Assembly: GCF_015711645.1 (NCBI RefSeq)
Contig: NZ_JABTEX010000001.1
Coordinates: forward strand, 496,001 to 560,000
Length of the DNA stretch: 64,000 nucleotides
Source: Planomonospora sp. ID82291
GTDB taxonomy: Bacteria > Actinomycetota > Actinomycetes > Streptosporangiales > Streptosporangiaceae
Direction of reading: 5' to 3'
Shown here: positions 37,710 to 47,373 of the stretch, in pieces
Numbering within the stretch: the first letter of the stretch is position 1
Layout: every line of letters starts with the position of its first letter
Notes under the pieces: generated by a model
What the model was told of the DNA's origin: nothing
Seen by the model: only the letters and a program-made list of their open reading frames with translations
The model's database searches: none
Program-made: the position numbers and the translations under genes

Positions 37710-40700
37710 GCGGTCAGCTCCTCGTTGAGTTCGTCAAGGATCGTCTCGGCCCGGGCGCCGAAGGCGTCGGCGAAGCCGTACACGCCGCCGCGCTGGTCGA
37801 ACGGCATGCCGTGCAGGTCCTCGACGGTGACCTCGACGCTGGTGGCGATGACGTCCACGATGTTGTCGAGGTACCAGCGCTGCTCCGGGGTGAAGGTTAC
37901 GCCAGCCTGCTCCTGCTTCGCACGCCAGCCCGCGTAGCGCTCCTCGATGATCGAGCGGAACGGCCGGATCTTCTGGTCGACGCCGAGCTCGCGGCGGAGC
38001 AGGGAGACCAGGTCCGTCACGGCGGCCTCGCCCTGCTCCAGGGACGGCGCCTCGCCGAGCTCCGCGTACGACCGCCACAGGAAGTCGACGTCGTAGACGT
38101 TCGGCAGCCGCTTGACCCGGTTGGCGAGGTCCTCCAGCTGCCCGTACGACAGTCGCGGGCCGCTGCCGTGGCGGAGCTGCTGGACGATCACCTCGTCCTG
38201 GTTCTCCTCGATGAACCGGCGGAACGACCGGACCGCCTCCTGCGCCCGGTCCACCCCCTCGGCGGAGACCAGCTCGTCGACCGAGACCTCGTCGATCACG
38301 GTGTCGTACTGGCGGCGGATGTCGAGGATGCGCTGCCGCAGCCCGGGGTTGCCGGCCAGCGGGGCGACGGCCTCCTTGAGCCGCTCCCTGACCGCCGCCT
38401 CACCTCCCGTGTCCTGGGCGCGGATCAGCTCGTCGGTGTCGACGGCGTTGACGAGCCGCCGGACGATCTCCCGCAGCGTGGTGCCCTCGCCGACCCGGGC
38501 GAGCTCGGTGCGGTCGTCGTCGCCGATCTGCTGGTCGAGGCGGGCGAGCCGGGAGGCGAGGGTGGCGGTCTCGTTCTCGTCGATGGAGAGGCTCGCGGCC
38601 TTCGCCAGCAGGTCCTTGAGGGTGATCGAGCGGACGCGCTCCAGCGGGCGGGCGTCGCAGAGCGGGCCGTCGGTGACGCCGACCGCGTCGACCAGCAGGA
38701 AGCGGTCCTTGCGCTTCGCCGCACGGTCCGGGTTGACCTGCTGGAACTCGGTCTCGTCGACGGTGCGGGCGCCCCGGCCCTTCATCTGCTCGAAGTAGAC
38801 GGCGCTGTGCACCCCGCGCATGAAGAACACGATCTCCAGCGGGCGGACGTCCGTACCGGTGGCGATCATGTCGACGGTGACGGCGATCCGCAGGTCGGCG
38901 CTCGTGCGGAAGAGCTGGAGCAGCTTCTTGGGGTCGTTGCCGAGTTCCTTCGACCTGTAGGTGATCTTCGCGGCGAAGTCGTTGCCCTTGCCGAAGACCT
39001 CCCGGACGATCTGCACGATGTCGTCGGCGTGCTCGTCGCTCTTGGCGAAGATCAGCGTCTTGGGCACGGTGGTGCGCTCGCCGTACTGCTCGGGCAGGAC
39101 CCGGTCCTTGAAGGTCCGCAGGATCAGCCGGATCTGGTCCTTGGCCAGCACCGAGCGGCCGATCTGCTCGCCGGTGTAGGTGAAGTCCTCCTGCAGTTCC
39201 TCGTAGCGCTGCATCCGCGTGCGGCGGTCGCGGACCGGCACGACCACGCGGGTGCCCTCCTCGTCGAGGGCCGGGATGCTGCTGCCGCTCTCGCTGATCC
39301 TCGTGCGGATCCGGTAGACGTCGTAGTCGACGTTGACCCGGTCGGCGACGGCCTGCTCGTAGGTGTACTCGGAGGCGAGGTTCCGGTCGAAGAAGCCGAG
39401 CGTCTGGGCGGTGGGGGTGGCGGTGAGGCCGACGATGGGCGCGTCGAAGTAGTCGAGCACCGCCCGCCACTTGCCGTAGATCGACCGGTGGCACTCGTCC
39501 ACGATGATCAGGTCGAAGCTCTCGGGCGGCAGCCCCTGGTTGTACCGCGCGTCCACCGGCCGGTCGGGCACGTACTCGTCGACCTGCGGGTCGTCGTCCT
39601 CCGGCGGGACCGGCTCCCCGCGCAGGGCGAGGTCGAGCCGCTGGATGGTGGTGATCACGACGTTGGTCGAGGACAGCACGACGCCGCCGGCCAGCCGCTG
39701 GATGGTGTACAGCTCCGCGAGCTTGCGCCCGTCGTCCGGGGTGGTGTAGTTGCGGAACTCCGCCGCCGCCTGGTCACCCAGGTTGTTCCGGTCGACCAGG
39801 AACAGCACGCGCCGGGCTCCCGCGTGCTTGAGCAGCCGGTACGACTGGGTGACGGCGGCGAACGTCTTGCCCGCGCCCGTGGCCATCTGCACGAGGGTGC
39901 GCGGGCGGTCCGCGCGCAGGGACGCCTCGACCCCGTTGACCGCGTCGGCCTGGGCGGGGCGGAGGCCCGCCGCGGCGAGGGCGGGCATCCGCCGCACCCG
40001 GGCGCGGAAGGTCGGCGCGTCCGGGTTCTCGTCGGCCTCGTCCATCCAGGCGGCGACGGTCTCGGGCCGGTGGAAGGAGAAGACGGGACGGGAGCGGGGC
40101 TCGGGGTCCAGGCCGTTGGTGAACCGGGTCTCCACGCCCGTGCTCTCGTAGCGGAACGGCAGCGGCATGTCCCTGCGCCAGGCGGCCATGCCGTACTCCT
40201 TGGGGAGCGCGGCGGCGTAGCGGGCGCTCTGCCACTCCACGCCGGTGAGCGCGGTGCCCTCGCGCTTGGCCTCGATCACCCCGACGATCTTTCCGTCCAC
40301 GTAGAGGGCGTAGTCGGACCTGCCCGTGCTGAAGGTGAACTCCCGTACGGCCACGCCCCTGCCGGCGAGCGGGTTGAGCCGGGCGAGGTCCTGCACGATC
40401 CACCCGGCCTCGCCGAGCATGCGGTCGATCTCCCGGCGCGCCTGCGCCTCGGTGAGGGGCTGCGGCGCCCGCGCCTGCTCGATGAACGACGTGCGCCGCT
40501 CGGCGGAGACGCGGGCCGGGGTGCGCCGCTCGAACTCCGCGCGGAGCTCCTCCACCGTGCCCTGCAGCACCTCCAGCTCCGCCGCCAGCCGGTCGCGCTC
40601 GCCCTGCGCCCGGGCGAGCTCGGCCTCGGCCCGCGCCCGGGCCTCGGACTGGGCCTCCAGCAGCGAACGCCCGCCGTCCAGGACGAGCCGGGCCTCGGCG

Positions 40701-41194
40701 AGCTCGCTCCGGTAGCGCTCCAGGTCCTCCCGGAGCCGCCCGGTGACGTCGGCCACCGGCTGGGGCGGGACGAAGGCGACGACCGTGCGGTCGCCGGTGA
40801 CGGCCCGGTGCAGGAGCAGACCGAGCTGGAAGCACTTGTTCAGGCAGTCGAGCGCGGCCCTGCGGTCGGAGGCGTGGGCGTGGACGGCCCGGTTCCCGGT
40901 CCGCCGCACCTCGTGGAAGGCGTCCGCGACGGGGCGGGTGATGACGCCGTTGTCGGAGAGCGCGTGGATCCGGGTCTCCAGCCGGTTCTCCCCGGCGACC
41001 CGGATGCCGGTCCTGCGCACCATCTCCGTCGTCAGGACCTCGATGAACTGGCGGCATTTGACGAGGGCGGCATTGGGGTCGGTGAACACGGCCGCTTCGG
41101 CGCCCGCGCCGTACACCACGAGCAGCGGCTCGTGGGCGATCAGGAAACCGAAGTTCGCCGATCTGCCCGCCAGTTCCCGAACCCTGTCCCTCAT
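37706..41194 (-). CDS. hsdR: Type I restriction-modification endonuclease subunit with N-terminal DUF4145/HEPN-like domain
   Basis: 1162 residues. Residues 1-130 resemble DUF4145, a domain of the HEPN group, with RRTGNRAVHAHA near residue 100. A coiled coil follows (140-225). The PD-(D/E)xK nuclease is at about 285-320 (SDYALYVDGKIVGVIEAKREG). The helicase motor has Walker A MATGAGKTF (about 436), DECH (about 563), TATPTA, and motif VI near GRGARTVDE; the C-terminal 200 residues resemble the EcoEI R C-terminal domain. It cuts unmodified DNA after ATP-driven translocation. It is the first gene of hsdR-hsdS-hsdM. Confidence 0.95.
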   Translation of the reverse strand: MRDRVRELAGRSANFGFLIAHEPLLVVYGAGAEAAVFTDPNAALVKCRQFIEVLTTEMVRRTGIRVAGENRLETRIHALSDNGVITRPVADAFHEVRRTGNRAVHAHASDRRAALDCLNKCFQLGLLLHRAVTGDRTVVAFVPPQPVADVTGRLREDLERYRSELAEARLVLDGGRSLLEAQSEARARAEAELARAQGERDRLAAELEVLQGTVEELRAEFERRTPARVSAERRTSFIEQARAPQPLTEAQARREIDRMLGEAGWIVQDLARLNPLAGRGVAVREFTFSTGRSDYALYVDGKIVGVIEAKREGTALTGVEWQSARYAAALPKEYGMAAWRRDMPLPFRYESTGVETRFTNGLDPEPRSRPVFSFHRPETVAAWMDEADENPDAPTFRARVRRMPALAAAGLRPAQADAVNGVEASLRADRPRTLVQMATGAGKTFAAVTQSYRLLKHAGARRVLFLVDRNNLGDQAAAEFRNYTTPDDGRKLAELYTIQRLAGGVVLSSTNVVITTIQRLDLALRGEPVPPEDDDPQVDEYVPDRPVDARYNQGLPPESFDLIIVDECHRSIYGKWRAVLDYFDAPIVGLTATPTAQTLGFFDRNLASEYTYEQAVADRVNVDYDVYRIRTRISESGSSIPALDEEGTRVVVPVRDRRTRMQRYEELQEDFTYTGEQIGRSVLAKDQIRLILRTFKDRVLPEQYGERTTVPKTLIFAKSDEHADDIVQIVREVFGKGNDFAAKITYRSKELGNDPKKLLQLFRTSADLRIAVTVDMIATGTDVRPLEIVFFMRGVHSAVYFEQMKGRGARTVDETEFQQVNPDRAAKRKDRFLLVDAVGVTDGPLCDARPLERVRSITLKDLLAKAASLSIDENETATLASRLARLDQQIGDDDRTELARVGEGTTLREIVRRLVNAVDTDELIRAQDTGGEAAVRERLKEAVAPLAGNPGLRQRILDIRRQYDTVIDEVSVDELVSAEGVDRAQEAVRSFRRFIEENQDEVIVQQLRHGSGPRLSYGQLEDLANRVKRLPNVYDVDFLWRSYAELGEAPSLEQGEAAVTDLVSLLRRELGVDQKIRPFRSIIEERYAGWRAKQEQAGVTFTPEQRWYLDNIVDVIATSVEVTVEDLHGMPFDQRGGVYGFADAFGARAETILDELNEELTA

Positions 41195-41426
41195 GCAGCC
41201 TCGCAGCCTTCACCTCGGCATCAGGAATGCCGAATCCTATCCCGGACCAAAGGCCGCGGACGGGGAATTCCATCCTTTATGTACCGCAGAGCGAGCGGCG
41301 GCACGGCCGATAAGCGCATCGGCGCCCATCCTGGACACGTGAAAGCCCTTTGCCCGGAGCCGGAGGAAACATAGGCTGGCATTTCCCGCCTGTGTTCTCA
41401 CCGACCGCGCTGGAGTCCGCCGCCTC

Positions 41427-43697
41427 ATGGCCCACCCCTATCCGTCACCGTCGCCGGCCCCCTCCGGCACCGGCCCGACCGGCGGCCTCCAGGCACCGCC
41501 CGCCGACTCCGCCCCCGCGCCCCGGCCGTCCGGCTCCGACGGCCATGCGCCCGCGTCCCGATCACCCGGCCCCGACGGCCATGCGTCCGCCCCTTCGCCC
41601 TCTCCCGCCGCCGAGGGCCGCACGCCCAGCCCTTCCCCCGCGCCCGACTCCCGGTCGTCCCCGCCCCCGTCCGGCACCGCGTCCCCTCCGCCGCCCGCCG
41701 AGCCCGCCTCCGGTCCGCAGGGCCGTCCGTACCCGCCCGCGCCCACGGCTCCGGCCGCGCCGCAGGGGGTGGGCGACGGGTTCTCCGGCATCGACCCCGC
41801 CGCGATGGACGACTTCGAGCGCGGGCTCGGCCGGGCGGAGGACGCCCTCGGCCGCGGCGAGCCCCGCATCCGCGCGGCCCTGGAGAAGCTCGACCTGGAC
41901 ACCTCGGCACTGGGGGCGCTGCGCGAGGCGCGGGGCTGGATCGGCTCCAGCCGCCCCGACCTGCGGCGGCGCGGCGAGGCGATCCGCTCCGAGCGCACCG
42001 AGTGGGGCGCCTCCGGCCTGCCCGGCGGCCTGGCCGCCTTCGACGAGTCCCTGTACGGCAAGGCCGCCCGCGACCCCGACGTCTACGCCGCCGCGATCAA
42101 GCTGGCCGAGGCCGCCGAGAAGGGCGAGGTCGACGCCAGGACCGTGGCGGAGTTGGAGAAGCGCACAGGGAACGCGGCCTTCACCGCCGCCCTGCTGACC
42201 ACCCTGGGCGCGGCGACGTTCCGCGAGGCGGTGGCGGAGGCGGCGGAGAACCGCGACAAGACGTCGCAGCGGTTGCAGACCGCCCTCGGCAAGGCGCTGG
42301 GCACGGCCAGCCCCAAGCTCGACAAGGCCTGGCGCGACGCCTTCACCGCGGAGTCGGGCGACCACTGGCAGCAGCGCCGCAACCACCAGGCGATCGGCCT
42401 CGCCCTCAGGCACGGCACCTTCGCCACCGCCTTCCTGGTCGACGTCGCCAGGAAGGTCGACGGGGCGAAGTACGTCAGGGCGATGGAACCGCAGGTCCTG
42501 GTGGACGCGATGAACGCGCTGGGCCGCCATCCCGAGGCGGCCCAGGACTTCTTCGTCGGCGACCCCACGGCGCTGAAGCGCCATCTGACCCAGGGGACGA
42601 TGAGCGACGGCGGTGTGGCCCTGGGCAAGGCCCTGGAAGCCGCCATGCTCCGCTTCCGCGACCACTCCGGCACCCCGGACGAGCCCTCCCGCGGCTATTG
42701 GTCGGCGAAACTCGCCTCCGAGTTCATCCACCTCGAAGCCGATCGCATCAAGAACCGTCAGCCTCCGGACCCGGCCGTGCCGCCGTCCTTCACGGGGCTC
42801 GTGCTGTCCGAGTACATCCGGGACGTCAACCACGTCGCCGAAAGAAGTGGCGATGGTGTTGTTCCCGGGGTACGAAGCTCCGACAACTCCAACGCTCTTG
42901 GAGAGGATCCCTGGGGAGCGCAGTTCGACAAGACGGAGTTGCGCCGGGTGATGAAAGAGGCGTTCGCGGATCCCAAGGCGTTCTCGCTCGTGACCACCGC
43001 TCAGACGGCGTTCGCCGGATGGCTCCTCGACAACGCTGCCCAGATCACGGATACCGAGCGGAGAAACGATGCGATCCTCTCCGGCGCGAGACGGATCGGC
43101 GCAGGATTCGGCCTGATCACGGACGCGGCCGAACTGGTCAAGATCGAGGGTGGCAAGGAACTGGACGAAGCACAGAAGCGGAACACGAAGGCGCTCTTGG
43201 CTGCGCTCAACACCGGCCTCGCCTTTCCGCAGGCAGGGGCATGGCCCATCGTGTCCGGTGTCGTGGGGTCGTGGACGGGACTGGCCGAGGACATCGTCAA
43301 GGGAGAGGCCGAGAGCGACGCCCGAGAGGCCGCCAACACCACCGTCGACCGGACCCGAAACCTCGTGCACGACCTCACCGCTCAGGCCATGCTCAAGCAC
43401 GGCCTGTTCGGTTCCGCCGAACCCGCCGCCTCGACGCATCCTTGGGCCTCTCTGGAAGACATGAAGAATGGAGACGACCCTCGCCACAACCCCAACAACT
43501 TCCTCAAGGAGGACGGCCGAACCCTTATGACCAGGGAAGAGATGATCGACGAGAAGGCTGCCAACGACATCGACAAGGACAGGAAGCTCGAGGCCTACCA
43601 GAGGTGGCTCAGCGGACCTGCGGGACAACGTTGGCGGGATGTCGAGAATCGCCTGGACCAAGGATTCTCCAACGGCTTCGCCCCCTACGAATCATGA
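41427..43697 (+). CDS. Large DUF6571-like protein with variable C-terminal half
   Basis: 756 residues. Residues 1-115 are Pro/Ser/Ala-rich and unstructured. From 120 the protein is helical (DDFERGLGRAEDALGRGEPRIRAALEKL; WIGSSRPDLRRRGEAIRSE) and resembles DUF6571-type proteins near WXG100 genes. From about residue 470 base composition falls and codon choice changes, although the frame is unbroken. It has no signal peptide. A downstream lipoprotein overlaps it by ATGA and a WXG100-like gene follows, so export by a type VII-like route is possible. The composition shift resembles polymorphic effectors with exchanged C-termini, but no toxin motif was found. Confidence 0.55.
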   Translation: MAHPYPSPSPAPSGTGPTGGLQAPPADSAPAPRPSGSDGHAPASRSPGPDGHASAPSPSPAAEGRTPSPSPAPDSRSSPPPSGTASPPPPAEPASGPQGRPYPPAPTAPAAPQGVGDGFSGIDPAAMDDFERGLGRAEDALGRGEPRIRAALEKLDLDTSALGALREARGWIGSSRPDLRRRGEAIRSERTEWGASGLPGGLAAFDESLYGKAARDPDVYAAAIKLAEAAEKGEVDARTVAELEKRTGNAAFTAALLTTLGAATFREAVAEAAENRDKTSQRLQTALGKALGTASPKLDKAWRDAFTAESGDHWQQRRNHQAIGLALRHGTFATAFLVDVARKVDGAKYVRAMEPQVLVDAMNALGRHPEAAQDFFVGDPTALKRHLTQGTMSDGGVALGKALEAAMLRFRDHSGTPDEPSRGYWSAKLASEFIHLEADRIKNRQPPDPAVPPSFTGLVLSEYIRDVNHVAERSGDGVVPGVRSSDNSNALGEDPWGAQFDKTELRRVMKEAFADPKAFSLVTTAQTAFAGWLLDNAAQITDTERRNDAILSGARRIGAGFGLITDAAELVKIEGGKELDEAQKRNTKALLAALNTGLAFPQAGAWPIVSGVVGSWTGLAEDIVKGEAESDAREAANTTVDRTRNLVHDLTAQAMLKHGLFGSAEPAASTHPWASLEDMKNGDDPRHNPNNFLKEDGRTLMTREEMIDEKAANDIDKDRKLEAYQRWLSGPAGQRWRDVENRLDQGFSNGFAPYES

Positions 43698-44311
43698 TGA
43701 ACAGACCCTTCATTTCACTCGTGACGCTGATGTGCGTACTGGCCCTGTCCACCGCCTGCCAGAACGAAGAAGTCACCCCGATCGACCGCTCTCCATTGCC
43801 AGCTGTGGCCGCTCCACCGTACATCTGCGACCACGTTCCACTGAAGGCAGTGGAACTGATGACCGGTGTGCGTGACCCACTAGTCCACGGTCGCTTCAAT
43901 CTCACCAGTGACGACGGCTCGGACATGGGAGTCTGTGTGGTTCGTCGGAGAAACGACCAGGAGAACATCCTGGTGATCGACCTATCACCTGGAAAAGACC
44001 GGGCGGCGATCGAGGAGTATCTCGATGACGGCGCCAAAGCTCTACCGGAGATCGTTCCCGGATCCATCGGTGCCTACTTCACGTCCCCGGGTGGTGAGAA
44101 CCATGCCGCGTACGCTCACCTTCTCGGCAATGGATCATGGCTCTCCGTCCAACTGGAGATCGGTGTCGAAGGGCGGGACAACGCCGCCGACGTGGCGGCG
44201 ATGATGAAGCTGATCGCGCCGAAGCTGATCACCGATGCCGGTGCCCCGGCGGCGAGCCCGTCCGCGGAGGCCGCCTCCCCCTCCCCTGCGAACTCCTCTG
44301 CGAAGGACTGA
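43694..44311 (+). CDS. DUF3558-like lipoprotein
   Basis: 205 residues from ATG 43694, overlapping the previous stop. The signal peptide ends in LSTAC (Cys22 or close by), a lipobox. The mature part (YICDHVPLKAVELMTGVRDPLV ... GSDMGVCVVRRR) has the paired cysteines and layout of DUF3558 lipoproteins, often seen near WXG100 genes. It ends in a Ser/Ala/Pro tail. Its DNA is as AT-rich as the C-terminal half of the gene before it, suggesting the two came together. If the upstream protein is an effector, this could be its membrane immunity partner; that is only inferred. Confidence 0.7.
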   Translation: MMNRPFISLVTLMCVLALSTACQNEEVTPIDRSPLPAVAAPPYICDHVPLKAVELMTGVRDPLVHGRFNLTSDDGSDMGVCVVRRRNDQENILVIDLSPGKDRAAIEEYLDDGAKALPEIVPGSIGAYFTSPGGENHAAYAHLLGNGSWLSVQLEIGVEGRDNAADVAAMMKLIAPKLITDAGAPAASPSAEAASPSPANSSAKD

Positions 44312-44318
44312 CCGGACC

Positions 44319-44621
44319 ATGGCCGAGATGGTGCCCAATCCGCTCCACGAGGCGCTGGGAGAAGCGCTCCGGATGGTCGAACCGCTGCTGGAGGAGGTCG
44401 AGAAGACCGTCGAGACGCCGTTCCAGGCCTTCCACTCCGGCAAGGTCTGGACCGGCCCGGCGGCCAAGCGCTTCGACGAGCGGCTCGCCCACCACCGCAC
44501 GCGCATCCGCGCCTCGGGCGACACGATCGTCTCCGACCTCCGCCAGGCCCTCGCCCGGACCCCGAGCCAGGTGACCGAGGAGGAGGCCAGGGCCATCGGC
44601 GCCCGCTACGGCCTGCTCTGA
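44319..44621 (+). CDS. WXG100-like small helical protein
   Basis: 100 residues from ATG 44319. It forms a helical hairpin with W-T-G at the turn (SGKVWTGPAAKRFDERLAHH), the WxG motif of ESAT-6-like proteins. The rest of the helices are charged (MVEPLLEEVEKTVETPFQAF). The operon with a DUF6571-like protein and a DUF3558-like lipoprotein is typical of type VII-secretion-linked sets. No EccC ATPase is in the window. Confidence 0.75.
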   Translation: MAEMVPNPLHEALGEALRMVEPLLEEVEKTVETPFQAFHSGKVWTGPAAKRFDERLAHHRTRIRASGDTIVSDLRQALARTPSQVTEEEARAIGARYGLL

Positions 44622-44838
44622 GATCCGGCTCGTCCCGAGATCCGGCGCATCCTGACCGCCCCGGTCCGTCCTGAGATCCGGCGGAGCGCCCCGCCCTCGG
44701 TTCCGCGGACCCCACCGACCCGCGCCCACCCGGGGAGCGGCATCACATTCCCAGAAGATCCGCATAAAGATCAAAAAATCCTCGTACGTCATCTAGCATC
44801 ACCAGCAGAGTGATCAAGCGTGGTCCGAGGAGAGCGGC

Positions 44839-45648
44839 ATGGAAGACGAGCAGGCACCCGCCGGGATCGATCCGTCGATCCCCAGCGTGGCCCGGATGTA
44901 CGACTACTACCTGGGCGGCAAGGACAACTTCGCCTCCGACCGCGAGGCCGCAGAGAAGATCATCCAGCTGATCCCGGAGTCACGGGCCAACGCCCGGTCC
45001 AACCGCGCCTTCCTCTCCCGCGCCGTGACCGAGATCGCCGGACGGGGCGTGCGCCAGTTCCTGGACATCGGCTCCGGCCTGCCCACCCAGGAGAACGTCC
45101 ACCAGGTCGCCCACCGGATCATCCCCGACGCGAAGGTCGTCTACGTCGACAACGACCCCATCGTCCTGGCCCACGGCCGGGCCCTGCTGGAGGACAACCC
45201 GCACACCGTCGTCGTCCAGGCCGACATGCGCGAGCCCAAGGCCCTGCTCGACCACCCCGAGATCCGGTCGAGGATCGACTTCGACCAGCCGGTGGCCGTG
45301 ATCCTGCTGTCCATGCTCCACTTCATCCCCGACGACGCCGACGCGGCGGCCATCGTCGCGGCGGTCCGCGAGGTCATGGTCCCCGGCAGCCATCTGGTGA
45401 TCTCCCACGTCCACGCCGGAGACCGTCCGGTGGCGGCCCACGACCAGGCGAAGGCGGTCTACCGCACCACCACCGCCGGATCGGTCACCACGCGGGGCCC
45501 GGCCCACCTCGCCGCCTACACCGAGGGCCTGGAGGTGCTCGACCCCGGAATCGTCCCGGTCCAGGCGTGGCGCCCGGAGTTCGAGGAGGACACCGCCTAC
45601 GACCTCGGCAAGCCCGGCCTCCTCGGCGTGGTCGCCAAGGTGCCGTGA
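44839..45648 (+). CDS. DUF574-type SAM-dependent methyltransferase (copy 2)
   Basis: 269 residues from ATG 44839 with a GAGGAGAG ribosome site. ARMYDYYLGGKDNFASDREAA opens the family; FLDIGSGLPTQENVHQ is the SAM loop; VYVDNDPIVLAHGRALL follows. It is a clear paralogue of the gene at 26334 and is the same length. It stands alone between the WXG100-like set and RhuM. Substrate unknown. Confidence 0.92.
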   Translation: MEDEQAPAGIDPSIPSVARMYDYYLGGKDNFASDREAAEKIIQLIPESRANARSNRAFLSRAVTEIAGRGVRQFLDIGSGLPTQENVHQVAHRIIPDAKVVYVDNDPIVLAHGRALLEDNPHTVVVQADMREPKALLDHPEIRSRIDFDQPVAVILLSMLHFIPDDADAAAIVAAVREVMVPGSHLVISHVHAGDRPVAAHDQAKAVYRTTTAGSVTTRGPAHLAAYTEGLEVLDPGIVPVQAWRPEFEEDTAYDLGKPGLLGVVAKVP

Positions 45649-45721
45649 GCGGGGAGGCGCGTGCGTTCATCGCGTCCCACGCTCCCGGTTGCCGAACAGG
45701 TATCCGTATGTTCCGAGGGTC

Positions 45722-46810
45722 CTACCGGTCAGCGTCCGGCCGCCGATTCCAGCGGCGCCGTTCGATGTCGTTCTCGATCTCTCCGAGGTCATCGAGCACA
45801 TTCTCGTCCTGGCCGGCGAGGAGCTCGCGCAGCTCCTGCTCCGCCTCCTCCTCTGCGCGTGCGGCCTCCAGCGCCCGGCGCTGCGCGTCGAACCCCGCGA
45901 ACCGTTCGTGGGCGATGCCCGCAGCCCGCTCGGCGGTGACCCGGCCAGGCCCTTTCAACACGTCCATCTCGTTGGCCGCGATGAACCGGTCCGTGGCCTC
46001 GGCCCACTCGGCCATGGTGATCTGCTGTCGACGTCGGGCCCGCAGCTCGGCGAAGTCCAGGAACTGCGTGGTCAGCATGTTCAGCGTGCTGATCTCGTCG
46101 GAGTCGAGGTAGTTCTTCGAGATCGCGACATCGCTCTTGCGGACCCGACCGCCCTGCCACGAGGTGAGCCCCATGTTGGGCTTACCGGGATCGGCGCGCT
46201 TGACGACCAGCTCGGCCGCGGTGCATCCGGTCACCGCGTAGACGAGCTTGTTCTGGATGGTCGCGAAGAAGGTCTCGGCGGCGTCGGACGTCTTCTCGTA
46301 GTCAACGCTCGTCTCCGCGAAGAGGTCGCGTATCTTCTGGTAGAAGCGCTTCTCGGAGGCCCGGATCTCCCGGATTCGCTCGAGCAGTTCGTCGAAGTAG
46401 TCGAACCCGCCGCCGGGCTCCTTGAGCCGCCGGTCGTTGAGGACGAATCCCTTCACGAGGTACTCCCGCAGGGTCGTGGTCGCCCACTGGCGGAACTGGA
46501 TCCCTCTGGGGGAGCGCACCCGGTAACCGACCGCGAGAACCATGTCGAGGTTGTGGACCCGTACCTCACGACGGACCTGCCGCGAACCTTCCTGGCGAAC
46601 CATCAACTCAGAGTTGATAGTTGCCTCGGTCAGCTCTCCGTCCTGGATGATCGCGGTGATGCGCTGGTTGATGTTCTGGAGACTCGTGTCGAAGAGCTCT
46701 GCCATCTCCGCCTGGGTCAGCCAGACGGTCCCCTCTGCGGCCCGCAACTGGATCTCCGCACGGCCGTCCTCCGTGCGGTAGAGGATGAGCTCACCGTTGT
46801 CGTGCGTCAC
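45722..46810 (-). CDS. RhuM-family protein
   Basis: 362 residues from GTG 46810. GTVWLTQAEMAELFDTSLQNINQ is the DNA-binding-like start of RhuM proteins, followed by the Bro-N-like helices (NSELMVRQEGSRQVRREVRVHNLDMVLAVGYRVRSPRGIQFRQWA). A Fic/DOC-like core region (residues 150-260) and a Glu-rich helical C-terminus complete it. RhuM genes are often found inside or next to type I R-M operons and other defence genes, as here. The biochemical role is not known. It is convergent with the methyltransferase gene. A longer start at 46897 cannot be excluded. Confidence 0.85.
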   Translation of the reverse strand: MTHDNGELILYRTEDGRAEIQLRAAEGTVWLTQAEMAELFDTSLQNINQRITAIIQDGELTEATINSELMVRQEGSRQVRREVRVHNLDMVLAVGYRVRSPRGIQFRQWATTTLREYLVKGFVLNDRRLKEPGGGFDYFDELLERIREIRASEKRFYQKIRDLFAETSVDYEKTSDAAETFFATIQNKLVYAVTGCTAAELVVKRADPGKPNMGLTSWQGGRVRKSDVAISKNYLDSDEISTLNMLTTQFLDFAELRARRRQQITMAEWAEATDRFIAANEMDVLKGPGRVTAERAAGIAHERFAGFDAQRRALEAARAEEEAEQELRELLAGQDENVLDDLGEIENDIERRRWNRRPDADR

Positions 46811-47172
46811 GCCGTCAGCCTCCTGCTCGCTGGATAGGCCCTGATCGGAACCGGGATGGGAGTACTCAACCAGGGTTGTCAGCAGCCGGACCGGCATTTC
46901 CCGCTATCTGCTCTCGCACGCGTTCGGTGCAGGGCGATCGACCGGTCCGTCTCGAAGCATCGGCCCGCCGACGGTGATCGGAGACCTTCGGCACGCGGCG
47001 ACAGGACCATCGCCTCCGACCACTCCCATCCGGCGGTGGTCGGCTGGAACCGTGAGTACCGCCCTCCGGTACGGCCACCACTACGGGAATCGGTGCTCAT
47101 GCTTCTTGCGCGATCTCCCGGTTCGTTGGCTGCCGTCACGGTCCCCAGGTCGAGGCAGGAGGCGCGTCGGGG
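46811..47172. other. Intergenic region upstream of rhuM
   Basis: About 360 bp. Frames here show no domain or codon bias. It should contain the rhuM promoter. No repeat, hairpin or mobile-element end was recognised. Confidence 0.5.
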
Positions 47173-47373
47173 TCAGAGGTCGAACTCGCCGGCCTTGACG
47201 CCGCCGACGAAGGCCCGCCACTCGGCGGGGGTGAACAGCAGCTTGGGGCCGTCGGGGTCCTTGCTGTCGCGGACGGCGACCACACCGGACAGGTTGTCGG
47301 CGACCTCGACACACTGGCCGCCGTTCCCTGAAGATCGGGACGACTTCCGCCACGCGGCGGCGCTCAGGTCCAT
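47173..47373 (-). CDS. DUF397-family small protein
   Basis: 66 residues. AAWRKSSRSSGNGGQCVEVA and VAVRDSKDPDGPKLLFTPAEWRAFVGGVKAGEFD are hallmark parts of DUF397, a small acidic family almost confined to actinomycetes and paired with WhiJ-like regulators. Its start overlaps the XRE gene by 10 bp. In Streptomyces, such pairs affect development and secondary metabolism; DUF397 is thought to act on the regulator. Confidence 0.93.
   Translation of the reverse strand: MDLSAAAWRKSSRSSGNGGQCVEVADNLSGVVAVRDSKDPDGPKLLFTPAEWRAFVGGVKAGEFDL

Noticed and set aside
37811-41374. 1187-residue frame antisense to hsdR
   Set aside because: It mirrors the hsdR codons and has no recognisable motif, while hsdR has all its helicase motifs.
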